Assembly (NCBI GenBank): GCA_018241685.1
Contig: JAFEDJ010000067.1
Span: forward strand, 62,001-126,000
DNA length: 64,000 bases
Origin: Pseudomonadota bacterium
Lineage (GTDB): Bacteria; Pseudomonadota; Gammaproteobacteria; Burkholderiales; Rhodocyclaceae
Reading direction: 5' to 3'
Positions 39,927 through 48,559 of this stretch are shown here, in pieces. Position 1 is the first letter of the stretch. Each line of letters opens with the position of its first letter. The notes below the pieces were generated by a model. The model worked only from the letters and a program-made list of their open reading frames with translations. It was not told where the DNA came from and did not search any database. A program made the translations under genes and the position numbers.

Positions 39927-41609
39927 ATGAAAACAAAATCCCTCCCCTTCGGCCGGCAGAGCTGGCCTCTCACCCTGATTGCGGCGCTGGTCCTCAGCGC
40001 CTGCGGCAGCGACCACCACTCCAATCAGACCGCCTCCCTGCAGGCGAACGTCAAGAACGTGGTGGTGATCTATGCCGAGAACCGTTCGTTCGATAATCTC
40101 TACGGCAACTTTCCGGGCGCCAACGGCTTGAGCAGCCTGTACGACGCGAGCGGCAAGCTCAACGCCAACTACATCCCGCAGAAGGATCGCAACGGCAATG
40201 TGCTGAGCACCCTGCCGCAGACCTGGGGCGGCGTGACCGCCGGCGGTGTCACCCCGGTGGTGACCCAGGCCCAGAGCGCCGGTCTCGCCAATGCGCCGTT
40301 CTCCATCGAGACGGCCTTCCAGGCCAGCGCCAATGCGACCTTGACCACCGGTACGGTGACCCGCGACCTGTACCACCGTTTCTTTGAGAACCAGATGCAG
40401 ATCAATGGCGGCAAGAACGACATGTTCGCCGCCTGGGCCGATGCCGGCGGCCTGACCATGGGGCACTTCGACTACAGTGGTTCCGCCATGTACAAACTGG
40501 CCCAGCAATACGTGCTGGCCGACAACTTCTTCCAGGGCGCCTTCGGCGGTTCCTTCCTGAACCACCAGTACCTGATCTGCGCTTGTGCGCCGGAATACCC
40601 GAACGCCGACACCGCCGCCGCCAAACCCACCATCGCGGCCCTCAACAAGGATGCCAGCGGTAACTACCTGCCCCAGCTGACTACCGCCGCGGCGAGCCCG
40701 GCTTCCGCGATGGATGGCGCTCCGTCCTACGTGCTGAGCGGCAACATCACGCCGGCCAACTACTTCGGCGATGGCAAGTTCTACGCGGTCAACACCATGC
40801 AGCCGCCGTACCAGCCGAGCGGCAACGCGCCCTCCAGCGTGAGCGGCAACAGTGCGCTGTATGCCAATACCGCCAAGGCCACCACGCTGCCGCCGCAGAC
40901 CGGCGTCACCATTGGCGACTTGATGAACGCCAAGAACGTGAGTTGGAAATGGTACGGCGGTGCGTGGAACGCTGCGCTGACCGACGGCATGCAGGACCCG
41001 GCCACCGCCCGCTCGGTGATCTACGCCGGCAACAGCTATGGCGTGGCCACCACCACCAACGTGGACTTCCAGCCTCACCACCAGCCGTTCAACTACTACG
41101 CGTCCTTCGATCCGGCGACCCAGGCCGCGAACCGCAGCGCGCACTTGAAGGATTACACCGACCTGGTTGCCGACGCCGCCGCTGGTACGCTGCCGGCAGT
41201 GACCTTCTACAAGCCGGAAGGGGTATACAACCAGCATGAAGGCTATGCCAACCTGGCTGACGGCGACGCCAAGATCGCCGATCTGGTGGCCAAGCTGCAG
41301 GCCAGCCCCCAGTGGAAGAACATGGTGATCGTCATCACCTACGACGAGTTCGGTGGCGTGTGGGACCACGTGGCTCCGCCGAAGGGCGATCTGATCGGTC
41401 CGGGTACCCGCATCCCGGCCATCGTCATCTCGCCGTTCGCCAAGAAGGGCACGGTTGATCACACCCAGTACGACACCGCGTCGATCCTGCGCTTCATCAC
41501 CCGGGTGTTCGGTCTCGACACGCTGCCGGGCCTGACCGCCCGTGACAAGGCCCTGAAGGCCAGTGGCGCCCAGCCGATGGGGGATCTGAGCAATGCGCTG
41601 ACCCTTTGA
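39927..41609 (+). CDS. Phosphoesterase-family acid phosphatase/phospholipase C-like lipoprotein
   Basis: An exported phosphoesterase of 560 residues in the AcpA/non-hemolytic phospholipase C superfamily. The signal ends at a lipobox LSAC (residues about 22-25). The metal/nucleophile motif ENRSFDNLYGNFPG lies near residue 50. The downstream metal motifs are seen in DNFFQGAFGGSFLNHQYL, EGYANLADGDAKI and ITYDEFGGVWDHV. VISPFAKKGTVDHTQYD is characteristic of the family. It probably releases phosphate from organic esters under phosphate limitation, supported by the Pho-box-like repeats upstream. A strong terminator follows. Confidence 0.9.
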   Translation: MKTKSLPFGRQSWPLTLIAALVLSACGSDHHSNQTASLQANVKNVVVIYAENRSFDNLYGNFPGANGLSSLYDASGKLNANYIPQKDRNGNVLSTLPQTWGGVTAGGVTPVVTQAQSAGLANAPFSIETAFQASANATLTTGTVTRDLYHRFFENQMQINGGKNDMFAAWADAGGLTMGHFDYSGSAMYKLAQQYVLADNFFQGAFGGSFLNHQYLICACAPEYPNADTAAAKPTIAALNKDASGNYLPQLTTAAASPASAMDGAPSYVLSGNITPANYFGDGKFYAVNTMQPPYQPSGNAPSSVSGNSALYANTAKATTLPPQTGVTIGDLMNAKNVSWKWYGGAWNAALTDGMQDPATARSVIYAGNSYGVATTTNVDFQPHHQPFNYYASFDPATQAANRSAHLKDYTDLVADAAAGTLPAVTFYKPEGVYNQHEGYANLADGDAKIADLVAKLQASPQWKNMVIVITYDEFGGVWDHVAPPKGDLIGPGTRIPAIVISPFAKKGTVDHTQYDTASILRFITRVFGLDTLPGLTARDKALKASGAQPMGDLSNALTL

Positions 41610-41650
41610 GGCAGCAATCCGCCTGAGGTTGCGGCGGCTTCGGGACGGTG

Positions 41651-41681
41651 AAAGGGCTACGCCGACGGCGTGGCCCTTTTT
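41651..41681 (+). terminator. Rho-independent terminator after the phosphatase
   Basis: AAAGGGCTACGCC (41651-41663), loop GAC, GGCGTGGCCCTTT (41667-41679) forms a 13-bp stem with one T-G wobble followed by T residues. The A-run on the left makes it usable from both strands. Confidence 0.88.
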
Positions 41682-41712
41682 CTTGGGGTGTGCCCGTCGC
41701 GGTGGGATGGTG

Positions 41713-42615
41713 TCAGGGCGCCTCGCGCCAGCGCAGCGGCACGGCGGCGGACGCGTGACGGCTCGCCCTGACGCGCAGCCGGAGCAGGCGCAGGGCGCCC
41801 GGGTGGGCGGCGAGGGCCGGGCCTTCGTGGACGATCTCCGCATCGGCGGCCAGCCAGGCCAGGTCGCCACGGGCAAAGTCGATGAACAGCAGGCCGGCGC
41901 GCGGGGCCAGCAGCAGGTTGCCGAGGGTGTTGAAGTAGTTGTTGCCGGCCAGGTCGGGCACCGTCAGCGTGTCGCCGGCAATGTGCACGAAGCCCGCCGG
42001 GCCGCCCCGGTGGGAGACGTCCACACCGTGGGCCGGTAGGCCATCGTCGTCCGGGTGGGCGCTGGCGATGAAGAAGGTGTCGGCCGCCGCGACGAGGGCG
42101 CGCACCGGCTCGCCCAGCCCGGTGAAATCCGTGTGTTCCGGGAAGGCTGGTCGGCCGGGCGCGTACTCGGCCTGGCGCGGCTGGATGTACTTGGGGCAGT
42201 TGCCGAAGCTCTGCTCGACATGGACGTCGATGCCGGCCCCATCCACCGCGACGACCCGCCCGTTGGCCCGGTTGCGGCGCCGCGCGTGGGCCTCGATGCC
42301 GAGCAGGCCGACGCGGGCGCCGGCCTTCAGCAGACCTTCCAGCGGATCGCCGGCCGGCGGCAGCGCCTCGATACGCAGGCGGTCGTCTGCCGGCGCAGTG
42401 ATGAAGCCCGGTGCGCCGGTGAGCAGCGAGGCCCACGGCTGGCCGTCGCCATCCACCGCACCGACCACGATGAAGGGTAGCTGGCCGAAGAAGGCCTGGT
42501 GAGGCTCGGGCATGGCCGGCCGGATCACCCGCGGGCCGACTTCGGCCAGCCGTTCCCGGCTGCCGGCGCGGGCCTGCAGGGCTTGTTCGCCGGTGTGGAA
42601 GCTGGGGCCGGCCAT
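41713..42615 (-). CDS. Pyridoxamine 5'-phosphate oxidase-fold flavin-binding protein
   Basis: A 300-residue protein with two PNPOx-like split-barrel halves. FFGQLPFIVVGAVDGDGQPW and PGFITAPADD belong to the first; IASAHPDDDGLPAHGVDVSHRGG and NNYFNTLGNLLLAPRAGLLFID to the second. This layout is found in flavin-nucleotide-binding oxidoreductases often fused to or encoded beside ferredoxin-type reductases or GSTs. The gene ends the GST transcript with a 5-bp gap. A redox or detoxification role is plausible; the substrate is unknown. Confidence 0.82.
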   Translation of the reverse strand: MAGPSFHTGEQALQARAGSRERLAEVGPRVIRPAMPEPHQAFFGQLPFIVVGAVDGDGQPWASLLTGAPGFITAPADDRLRIEALPPAGDPLEGLLKAGARVGLLGIEAHARRRNRANGRVVAVDGAGIDVHVEQSFGNCPKYIQPRQAEYAPGRPAFPEHTDFTGLGEPVRALVAAADTFFIASAHPDDDGLPAHGVDVSHRGGPAGFVHIAGDTLTVPDLAGNNYFNTLGNLLLAPRAGLLFIDFARGDLAWLAADAEIVHEGPALAAHPGALRLLRLRVRASRHASAAVPLRWREAP

Positions 42616-42620
42616 GGTCG

Positions 42621-43253
42621 TCAGAGCGCCAGACCGATGGCGGTGGCGGGCATCGGGATGAAGCCCGGCAGCGCTTCCACGCGGGCCAGCCAGGCACGGA
42701 TGTTGGGGTAGTCGGCCAGCGACACATTACCTTCCGGCGCGTGGGCGATGTAGGTGTGGTTGGCCACGTCGGCGATGGTGGCGTGATCGCCGGCGAGGAA
42801 GGGACGTTCGGCCAGTTCCTTCTCCATCACAGCGAACAGCGCGTGGGCGCGGGCGATGACTTCCTTCGGGTTGAAGTCCATGCCGAACACGGTGATCAGG
42901 CGGGCTGCGCAGGGGCCATAGGCGACCTGCCCGGAAGCCACCGACAGCCAGCGCTGGACCTGGGCGGCGCCGGCGGGGTCGGTCGGCAGCCAGCTTGCAT
43001 CCCCGTAGCGGCGGGCCAGGTAGACCAGGATCGCGGTGGAGTCGGCGATGGTCACGTCGCCATCCTGGATCACCGGCACCTGGCCGAAGGCGTTCATCGC
43101 CAGGTAGGCGGGCGTTTTCTGCTCGCCGCCGGCCAGGTCCACGTCGATCGGCTCGACGGGCAGGCCGAGCAGGGACAGGAAGAGCTCGGCCCGGTGGCTG
43201 TGGCCGGAGAGCGAGAAGCGGTAGAGCTTGATCGGCTGGGCGGGGGTGTTCAT
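42621..43253 (-). CDS. Glutathione S-transferase
   Basis: A cytosolic GST of 210 residues. The thioredoxin-fold N-terminal domain has LYRFSLSGHSHRAELFLSLL with the catalytic Ser region, NAFGQVPVIQDGDVTIADST with the cis-Pro and GSH-binding Glu/Asp-Ser pair, and a helical C-terminal domain with the N-capping motif FLAGDHATIADVANHTYI. It heads a two-gene transcript with the PNPOx-like protein and diverges from a LysR regulator, which very probably controls it. Confidence 0.92.
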   Translation of the reverse strand: MNTPAQPIKLYRFSLSGHSHRAELFLSLLGLPVEPIDVDLAGGEQKTPAYLAMNAFGQVPVIQDGDVTIADSTAILVYLARRYGDASWLPTDPAGAAQVQRWLSVASGQVAYGPCAARLITVFGMDFNPKEVIARAHALFAVMEKELAERPFLAGDHATIADVANHTYIAHAPEGNVSLADYPNIRAWLARVEALPGFIPMPATAIGLAL

Positions 43254-43359
43254 GGTTTCTTCCTTTGGTGTGGGTGATGGCAGCTAGTGTGCGTTGATCC
43301 GATTTGTGGATAAATGGCGCAATCCTGATTTCACTCATTCGATAGATGGAGTAATGACC

Positions 43360-44241
43360 ATGGACAAGCTGAAGGCCATGGCGACCTTCGTGCGCATCGC
43401 CGACGACGGCAGCCTCAGCGCCGCGGCGCGCAGCCTGGGTAGTTCGCTGCCGGCGGTGGTGCGCACGCTGGCGGCGCTGGAGGCCGAGTTGGGTGTGCGC
43501 CTGTTCAACCGTACGACCCGCCGCATCGCGCTGACCGAGGAGGGACGGCACTACCTGGCGAGCTGCCGCAACCTGCTGGCTTCCCTCGACGAGGCGGAAG
43601 CAGCCTTGAAGGAAGAGGCCGGCGAGCTGTCCGGCCTGCTCAGCGTGACGGCGCCGGTGATGTTCGGCCAGCTCTACGTGGCGCCGGCAGTGAACCGCTT
43701 CATGTTGCGCCACGACCAACTGCGCTGTCGTCTGCTGCTCTTCGACCGGGTCGTGAACCTGCTGGAAGAAGGCATCGACGTGGGCATCCGCATCGGCGCG
43801 CTGGAGGACTCGACGCTGATCGCCCATCCGGTCGGCGCGGTGCGGCGCATGGTGGTGGCCAGTCCGGACTACCTGCGAGGTCGCCCACTACCCGCTCATC
43901 CGAAGGATCTGCTGCAGGCCGACTGCATCGGCTTCCTGTCGGGTTCGGGGGGCTGGTGGCGCTTCGCGGACAAGGGCCGATCCTTCGGCGTGCCGGTGAA
44001 GGGTCGGCTGGAGTTCAACCACGTGGCGCCGGCGGTGGACGCTTGCGTGGCCGGGCTCGGCTTCGGCTGCTTCCTGTCCTACCAGATCGCCGGCCACCTG
44101 GCCGATGGGCGCCTGCAGGCGGTGCTCGAAGACTTCGAACAGCCGCCGCGGCCGGTCAGCGTGGTCTACCCGCACGCGCGCCTGTTGCCGGCGCGGGTGC
44201 GGGTGTTCGTCGAATGGATGCGTGAGGCGCTGGCGATGTGA
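43360..44241 (+). CDS. LysR-family transcriptional regulator
   Basis: A 293-residue DNA-binding regulator. The winged HTH is at the N-terminus: MDKLKAMATFVRIADDGSLS, AAARSLGSSLPAVVRTLAALE, LFNRTTRRIALTEEG. The effector-binding domain follows from about residue 90. The ATG at 43360 is preferred over 43354 because a GGAG lies 8 bases upstream of it. It is divergent from the GST/PNPOx pair across a 106-bp region, the usual arrangement for a LysR protein and its target. The effector is unknown. Confidence 0.9.
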   Translation: MDKLKAMATFVRIADDGSLSAAARSLGSSLPAVVRTLAALEAELGVRLFNRTTRRIALTEEGRHYLASCRNLLASLDEAEAALKEEAGELSGLLSVTAPVMFGQLYVAPAVNRFMLRHDQLRCRLLLFDRVVNLLEEGIDVGIRIGALEDSTLIAHPVGAVRRMVVASPDYLRGRPLPAHPKDLLQADCIGFLSGSGGWWRFADKGRSFGVPVKGRLEFNHVAPAVDACVAGLGFGCFLSYQIAGHLADGRLQAVLEDFEQPPRPVSVVYPHARLLPARVRVFVEWMREALAM

Positions 44242-44311
44242 GGCGCTTCACCACGGCAAGGCGATGATGATGGTAATGTCTTCGGAATAAATTCGAATGC
44301 CATCGACGGGG

Positions 44312-44331
44312 CGCTCCCGTCATCGGGAGCG
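44312..44331. repeat. Hairpin before the pseudoprotease gene
   Basis: CGCTCCCG (44312-44319), TCAT, CGGGAGCG (44324-44331) is a perfect stem ending 8 bp before the ATG at 44340, so it may end the lysR transcript or hide the ribosome-binding region. No T-run follows. Confidence 0.5.
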
Positions 44332-44339
44332 TCGCGGAA

Positions 44340-46187
44340 ATGTCAATATCTTTTCGTCTGTCAAAATATCCGTCCGCCAGGACGCGCCTGCTCAGCGCGT
44401 GCTGCATGACCGGTGCGCTACTCGTGCCGCAAGCGGCCAGGGCTTTGAGTCCACAGCAGGTCTTCACCCTTGCATCGCCGGCCGTGGTCGTGCTCGAAGT
44501 GGCCAACAGCAATGGTCAGGCAACGGGCAGCCTGACCGCCACCGAGATCGGCGCCGGGCGTTTCGTCACGATTTGTGAGGGGCTGGACACCAGCGGTGGA
44601 CTGACGCTGAAGATCGGAGCGCAGGCGCACGCAGGACGCCTCGCCGCGCGGGACCGGGAACGCAACCTGTGCCTGATCGTCGTCGACGGGCTGCCGTCAT
44701 CGGGCGTGGCCTTGCGGCGGAGCCTGCCGGCCACCGGCAGCCGCGTCTTTGCGCTGTCGAATGCGCTGGGCCTGGGGGTGGGGATTTCCGAGGGCGTCGT
44801 GGCTGGCATCCGGCGCCATCCGGTGGGAGAGCTGATCCAGTTCACCGCGCCGATCTCGCCGGGGTCGGAGGGCGGGGCGCTGGTGGATGACAGCGGCGCC
44901 GTGGTGGGCATCATCGACTACCGCCGCCGCGACGGCCAGAACGTCAATTTCGCGGCGGCAATAGGCTGGAGCGACGAGATCGAGGCGCGTGCCACCGCGG
45001 CCGCTGCAACCCTGCAGCGCTACGATGCAGCCAGCCTGCTGATGAAGGCGGGCAAGTGGCAGGAACTCGACGCCCAGGTGGCGGAATGGATTCGCCGCGA
45101 GCCCGACAGCACCGATGCCTGGCGCTTCCGGCTGGCCGCGGCCCGCGGCCTCAAGCAGGCCGACCGGGAACTGGAAGCCTGGACCGCGCTGCGCCGGATT
45201 GCCCCGGAGCGGGCGGAGTGGGGGATCGGCCTGGTGTCGGCACTGCTGGCTGGCGGACGGCGAGATGAGGCGCTCGCGCTGGCCACCACCCTGGCCGCCG
45301 AGCACCGGGAGCTGGCCGTGGTTCAACTGACGCTCGGGCGGATGCGCACGGCCGCCCGCCTCAACAAGGAGGCAGAGGTGGCCTACCGTACCGCCATCGA
45401 ACTCGATCCCTGGCTGATCGAGGCCTACCGGGGCCTGGCGGAACTGGCCCAGCTGCGCGGGGATCACGCCACGTCGATCTCGATCTGGTCGCGGATCCGC
45501 GGCTTGTACCCGGAGGCGTCGGGGCCGCGCTTCGGGCTGGCGCGGGCCTACATCAATGCGGCCCAGCCCGCCCGTGCGCTGGCGGTCATCGAACGCCTGC
45601 CCGAGGCGGAGCGCGACGGCGCAGCGGCCTGGTTCTGGCGCGGCATTGCACTGGCCGCCCTCGAGCGGCCGGAGGCCGCCATCGAGGCTTACCAGGCGTG
45701 CCTGGCGCGCAGGTTCGAGGAGCCCGACCGGGCGTGGGCGGGGATCGGATTCGCCCACTACCGGCTGAAGAACTACCCGGACGCGATCGCCGCCTTCAAG
45801 GCGGCCGTGGAGGCCCAGCCCGCGCAGGATGACTGGCGCTACCAACTGGGGGTCACGCTGAAGGACGGCGGGCGCCCGGCGGAGGCGCTGGCCGTGTTCG
45901 ACGAACTGGCGACGCGGGTCCCGGGGGAGGCGCGCAACTGGCGCCAGAAGGGTTTCACGCTGAGCGTCTTGGCGCGCCACAAGGAGGCGCTGCCGGCCCT
46001 GGAGCGTTCGCTGCAGCTCGACCCCGCCCAGCCGAAGGTCTGGGAAGTCTTGATGGCGGCCCAGCAGGCACTCGGCCAGCGGGATGCGGCGCGCAGCACC
46101 TACGACAGGTTGCGGGCGATCGACGGCAAGGCGGCGGAAGAGGCCTACCTCAACTATCTATCCCCCTACGAGGAGGCGGCCCGATGA
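44340..46187 (+). CDS. Trypsin-fold pseudoprotease with TPR repeats
   Basis: A 615-residue secreted or periplasmic protein with a signal peptide ending near ARA. Residues about 38-220 align with the S1C trypsin-like domain of the downstream paralogue, but all catalytic residues are changed: the His of the TNCHVI motif is Glu80 (TICEGL), the Asp of SADLCLL is Asn109, and the nucleophile of GSSGG is Glu177 (GSEGG). About 350 residues of TPR-like helical pairs follow (for example AEVAYRTAIELDPWLIEAYRG). It should bind rather than cut. It overlaps the active paralogue by 4 bp, so the two are made together and probably form a complex. Confidence 0.85.
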   Translation: MSISFRLSKYPSARTRLLSACCMTGALLVPQAARALSPQQVFTLASPAVVVLEVANSNGQATGSLTATEIGAGRFVTICEGLDTSGGLTLKIGAQAHAGRLAARDRERNLCLIVVDGLPSSGVALRRSLPATGSRVFALSNALGLGVGISEGVVAGIRRHPVGELIQFTAPISPGSEGGALVDDSGAVVGIIDYRRRDGQNVNFAAAIGWSDEIEARATAAAATLQRYDAASLLMKAGKWQELDAQVAEWIRREPDSTDAWRFRLAAARGLKQADRELEAWTALRRIAPERAEWGIGLVSALLAGGRRDEALALATTLAAEHRELAVVQLTLGRMRTAARLNKEAEVAYRTAIELDPWLIEAYRGLAELAQLRGDHATSISIWSRIRGLYPEASGPRFGLARAYINAAQPARALAVIERLPEAERDGAAAWFWRGIALAALERPEAAIEAYQACLARRFEEPDRAWAGIGFAHYRLKNYPDAIAAFKAAVEAQPAQDDWRYQLGVTLKDGGRPAEALAVFDELATRVPGEARNWRQKGFTLSVLARHKEALPALERSLQLDPAQPKVWEVLMAAQQALGQRDAARSTYDRLRAIDGKAAEEAYLNYLSPYEEAAR

Positions 46188-48541
46188 GAAAGGCGGCTGT
46201 GCTGGTGCTGGTGCTCGCCGGCCTGACTGGAAGGAGCGCACTCGCAGGCGAGGAGGGCGACGCTGAACGTGTCTTCGCGCGCGTGTCGCCCTCCGTGGTG
46301 ACGATCAAGACCTTCGATGAGGAGGGGAAGGCCGCGGCGCAGGGGAGCGGCGTAGTGGTCGGCACCGGACTGGTGGCGACCAACTGCCACGTGATCGAGG
46401 ATGCGAGCGCGATCCGCGTGCTGAGCGGGCCACGTGAACTGGCCGGCCGCTGGCTGCGTCGTAACGCGTCGGCGGACCTGTGCCTGCTGGCCGTTGGCGG
46501 CCTGGCGGCCACGCCGGTACCGCTGCGCCAGGTCGACGGGCAGGCGGTTGGCGAAGCGGTGTTCGCGGTGGGTAATCCCCTCGGCTTCGGGTTGGCGGTG
46601 AGCGCCGGCCTGCTCGCCGGTGCCCGGCTCGAACTGCCGCAGCCCTTTCTCGTGGCGACGGCACCCCAGTCGCCCGGCTCCAGCGGTGGTGGGCTGTTCG
46701 ACCGGGAAGGGCGGCTGCTTGGCATCACCCGGGCGGTGCTCGGTACCGGCCAGAATTTCAACATGATCCTGCCGGCCGAGCAGGTGGCGCGCATCCTGCT
46801 CGGAGGCGACGAACCACCGCCGACGCCGCAGTTGCCGGCGCCGGAGAGGGCCTGGGCGACGGAGGCCGAGACCCTGATCGGGGCCCGGAAATGGGCCGAA
46901 CTGGAGCCCCACGCGCGGGCCTGGATGGCTGCCCAGCCGCGCTCCGCGCACGCCGCCTTCATCCATGGCAGCTGCCTCGTTGAGCTGCAGCGCTACGCCG
47001 AAGCGGAGTCCAGCCTGCAGAAAGCCCTCGAGCTGGACCGCGATCACGCCCAGGCGTGGGAGCTGCTGGCTTCCGTGCAGTACCGCCGCGGCGCGCGTGA
47101 TGAAGCCGAGAAGTCCATGCAGGAGGCGGCGCGCCGTCAGCCTTTCAGCGCCTGGGCCCCCTTGTTGCGTTCCAGCTGGTTGTTCGACGAAGGGCGCCTG
47201 GCCGAGGCCGAGGTTTCCGCCCAGGAGGCCATCCGGCGCAACCCCGGCAGTGCATCCAACTGGCGCCAGCTGGGGCTGATCGAAGACCGGCTGGGCAAGC
47301 GGGACGCTGCCGTGAAAGCGTTTGCGACGGCACTGCGGCTGGGCGATCCGGACAGCGCGGCGCGCCGCCGCCTGGCCGAGCTCTACGCCGAAACCGGCAG
47401 GCCCGACGAAGCCCGACAGGTGGCCCGGGATGCCGCCATCAACCATAACGGCGCCGGAAAGACACAGCTGGCTCTCGGCTTTGCGGAACTCAATCGGGGG
47501 CGCCTGGGGCCTGCCGAGGAGGCCATGCGCAAGGCCGTCGAACTGGCGCCCGAGTCGGCCGACGCCTGGACCGGGCTCGGCGGGGTACTGTTGAAGCTGA
47601 CACGGCTCGCGGAGGCGGAGAAGGCCTTCGATCAGGCGGTCCGGCTGGCGCCCGGCCAGGCCATTTACCTGGCCAACCGGAGCATGATCCGGCTGGAACT
47701 CAAGCGCCTGCAGCCGGCCCTCGACGACGCCCTGAAGGCCATCGAAGTCGATCCGAAGAGTGTGGGAGGCTGGCGCCAGGTGGCGCTGGCCTATCTGGCC
47801 GCGGGCAAGTCGCGGGAGGCCGGCATGGCCTTCCAGAAGCTCGATGCCCTGAGCAGCCTGACGCCGGACGAGCGGGTTTCGTGGGCGGAAAGCCTGCTCG
47901 GCACCGGCAATCCGGATCAGGCGCTGGCAATGGTCCGGCAGGCCGAAGCGGCCGATCCGAAGCTGCTGCGCATGTGTCTGACGACCGCCCGGATCCTGGG
48001 GGCGAAGGGCGACCTGGAAGGCGCCTTGCGTTATGAACTCAGGGCCATCGAGATCGATCCCGTCAATGTACTGGCGTGGAGCGGCAAGGGTTTTGCGCTG
48101 ATCAAGCTGGGCCGCCTGCCCGAAGCCGTGGAGGCGCTGGAGACCGCGGTGCGCCTCGACCCGGAACAGGTCAATGCATGGATCAATCTGGGGGAGGCCC
48201 AGTTGCGCAGCCGCAACCTCGGGCGTGCCATCCAGGCACTGGAAAAGGCGATCAGCCTGAAACCCTCGTCGCTGGATGCGCGCATGTACCTGGCCCAGGC
48301 CTATCTGAGCGCCCGCCTTTTCCAGAAGGCGCGGGCGCAGGTCGAGGTGGTGCTGGCGACGCAGCCGAACCTGACTCCCGCCCTGAGCATGCTGACCGTG
48401 AGCTACCTGGCCGAGGGGAATGGGCCCGCGGCGGCCGGAGCCTACGAGCGGCTCAAGCTCCAGGCTCCGGAGACGGCGAAGGCACTGCGGACGCAGGTTC
48501 TCGGTAGCGGCCTGCCGGCGGCCCGCAGCCTGCCGGAGTAG
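46184..48541 (+). CDS. Trypsin-like serine protease with TPR repeats
   Basis: A 785-residue exported protein. Signal peptide residues 1-21 (cut near ALA/GEE). The S1C protease domain spans about 28-205 with the complete triad His69 (TNCHVI), Asp98 (ASADLCLL) and Ser167 (PGSSGGGL). From about 220 on there are at least 12 TPR units, e.g. AEAEKAFDQAVRLAPGQAIY and AVEALETAVRLDPEQVNAWI. There is no PDZ domain, so it is not an ordinary DegP. The TPR superhelix probably recruits substrates or the upstream pseudoprotease. It converges on ovoA. Confidence 0.88.
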   Translation: MRKAAVLVLVLAGLTGRSALAGEEGDAERVFARVSPSVVTIKTFDEEGKAAAQGSGVVVGTGLVATNCHVIEDASAIRVLSGPRELAGRWLRRNASADLCLLAVGGLAATPVPLRQVDGQAVGEAVFAVGNPLGFGLAVSAGLLAGARLELPQPFLVATAPQSPGSSGGGLFDREGRLLGITRAVLGTGQNFNMILPAEQVARILLGGDEPPPTPQLPAPERAWATEAETLIGARKWAELEPHARAWMAAQPRSAHAAFIHGSCLVELQRYAEAESSLQKALELDRDHAQAWELLASVQYRRGARDEAEKSMQEAARRQPFSAWAPLLRSSWLFDEGRLAEAEVSAQEAIRRNPGSASNWRQLGLIEDRLGKRDAAVKAFATALRLGDPDSAARRRLAELYAETGRPDEARQVARDAAINHNGAGKTQLALGFAELNRGRLGPAEEAMRKAVELAPESADAWTGLGGVLLKLTRLAEAEKAFDQAVRLAPGQAIYLANRSMIRLELKRLQPALDDALKAIEVDPKSVGGWRQVALAYLAAGKSREAGMAFQKLDALSSLTPDERVSWAESLLGTGNPDQALAMVRQAEAADPKLLRMCLTTARILGAKGDLEGALRYELRAIEIDPVNVLAWSGKGFALIKLGRLPEAVEALETAVRLDPEQVNAWINLGEAQLRSRNLGRAIQALEKAISLKPSSLDARMYLAQAYLSARLFQKARAQVEVVLATQPNLTPALSMLTVSYLAEGNGPAAAGAYERLKLQAPETAKALRTQVLGSGLPAARSLPE

Positions 48542-48559
48542 TTCAGGCCGGCCGGGCGT

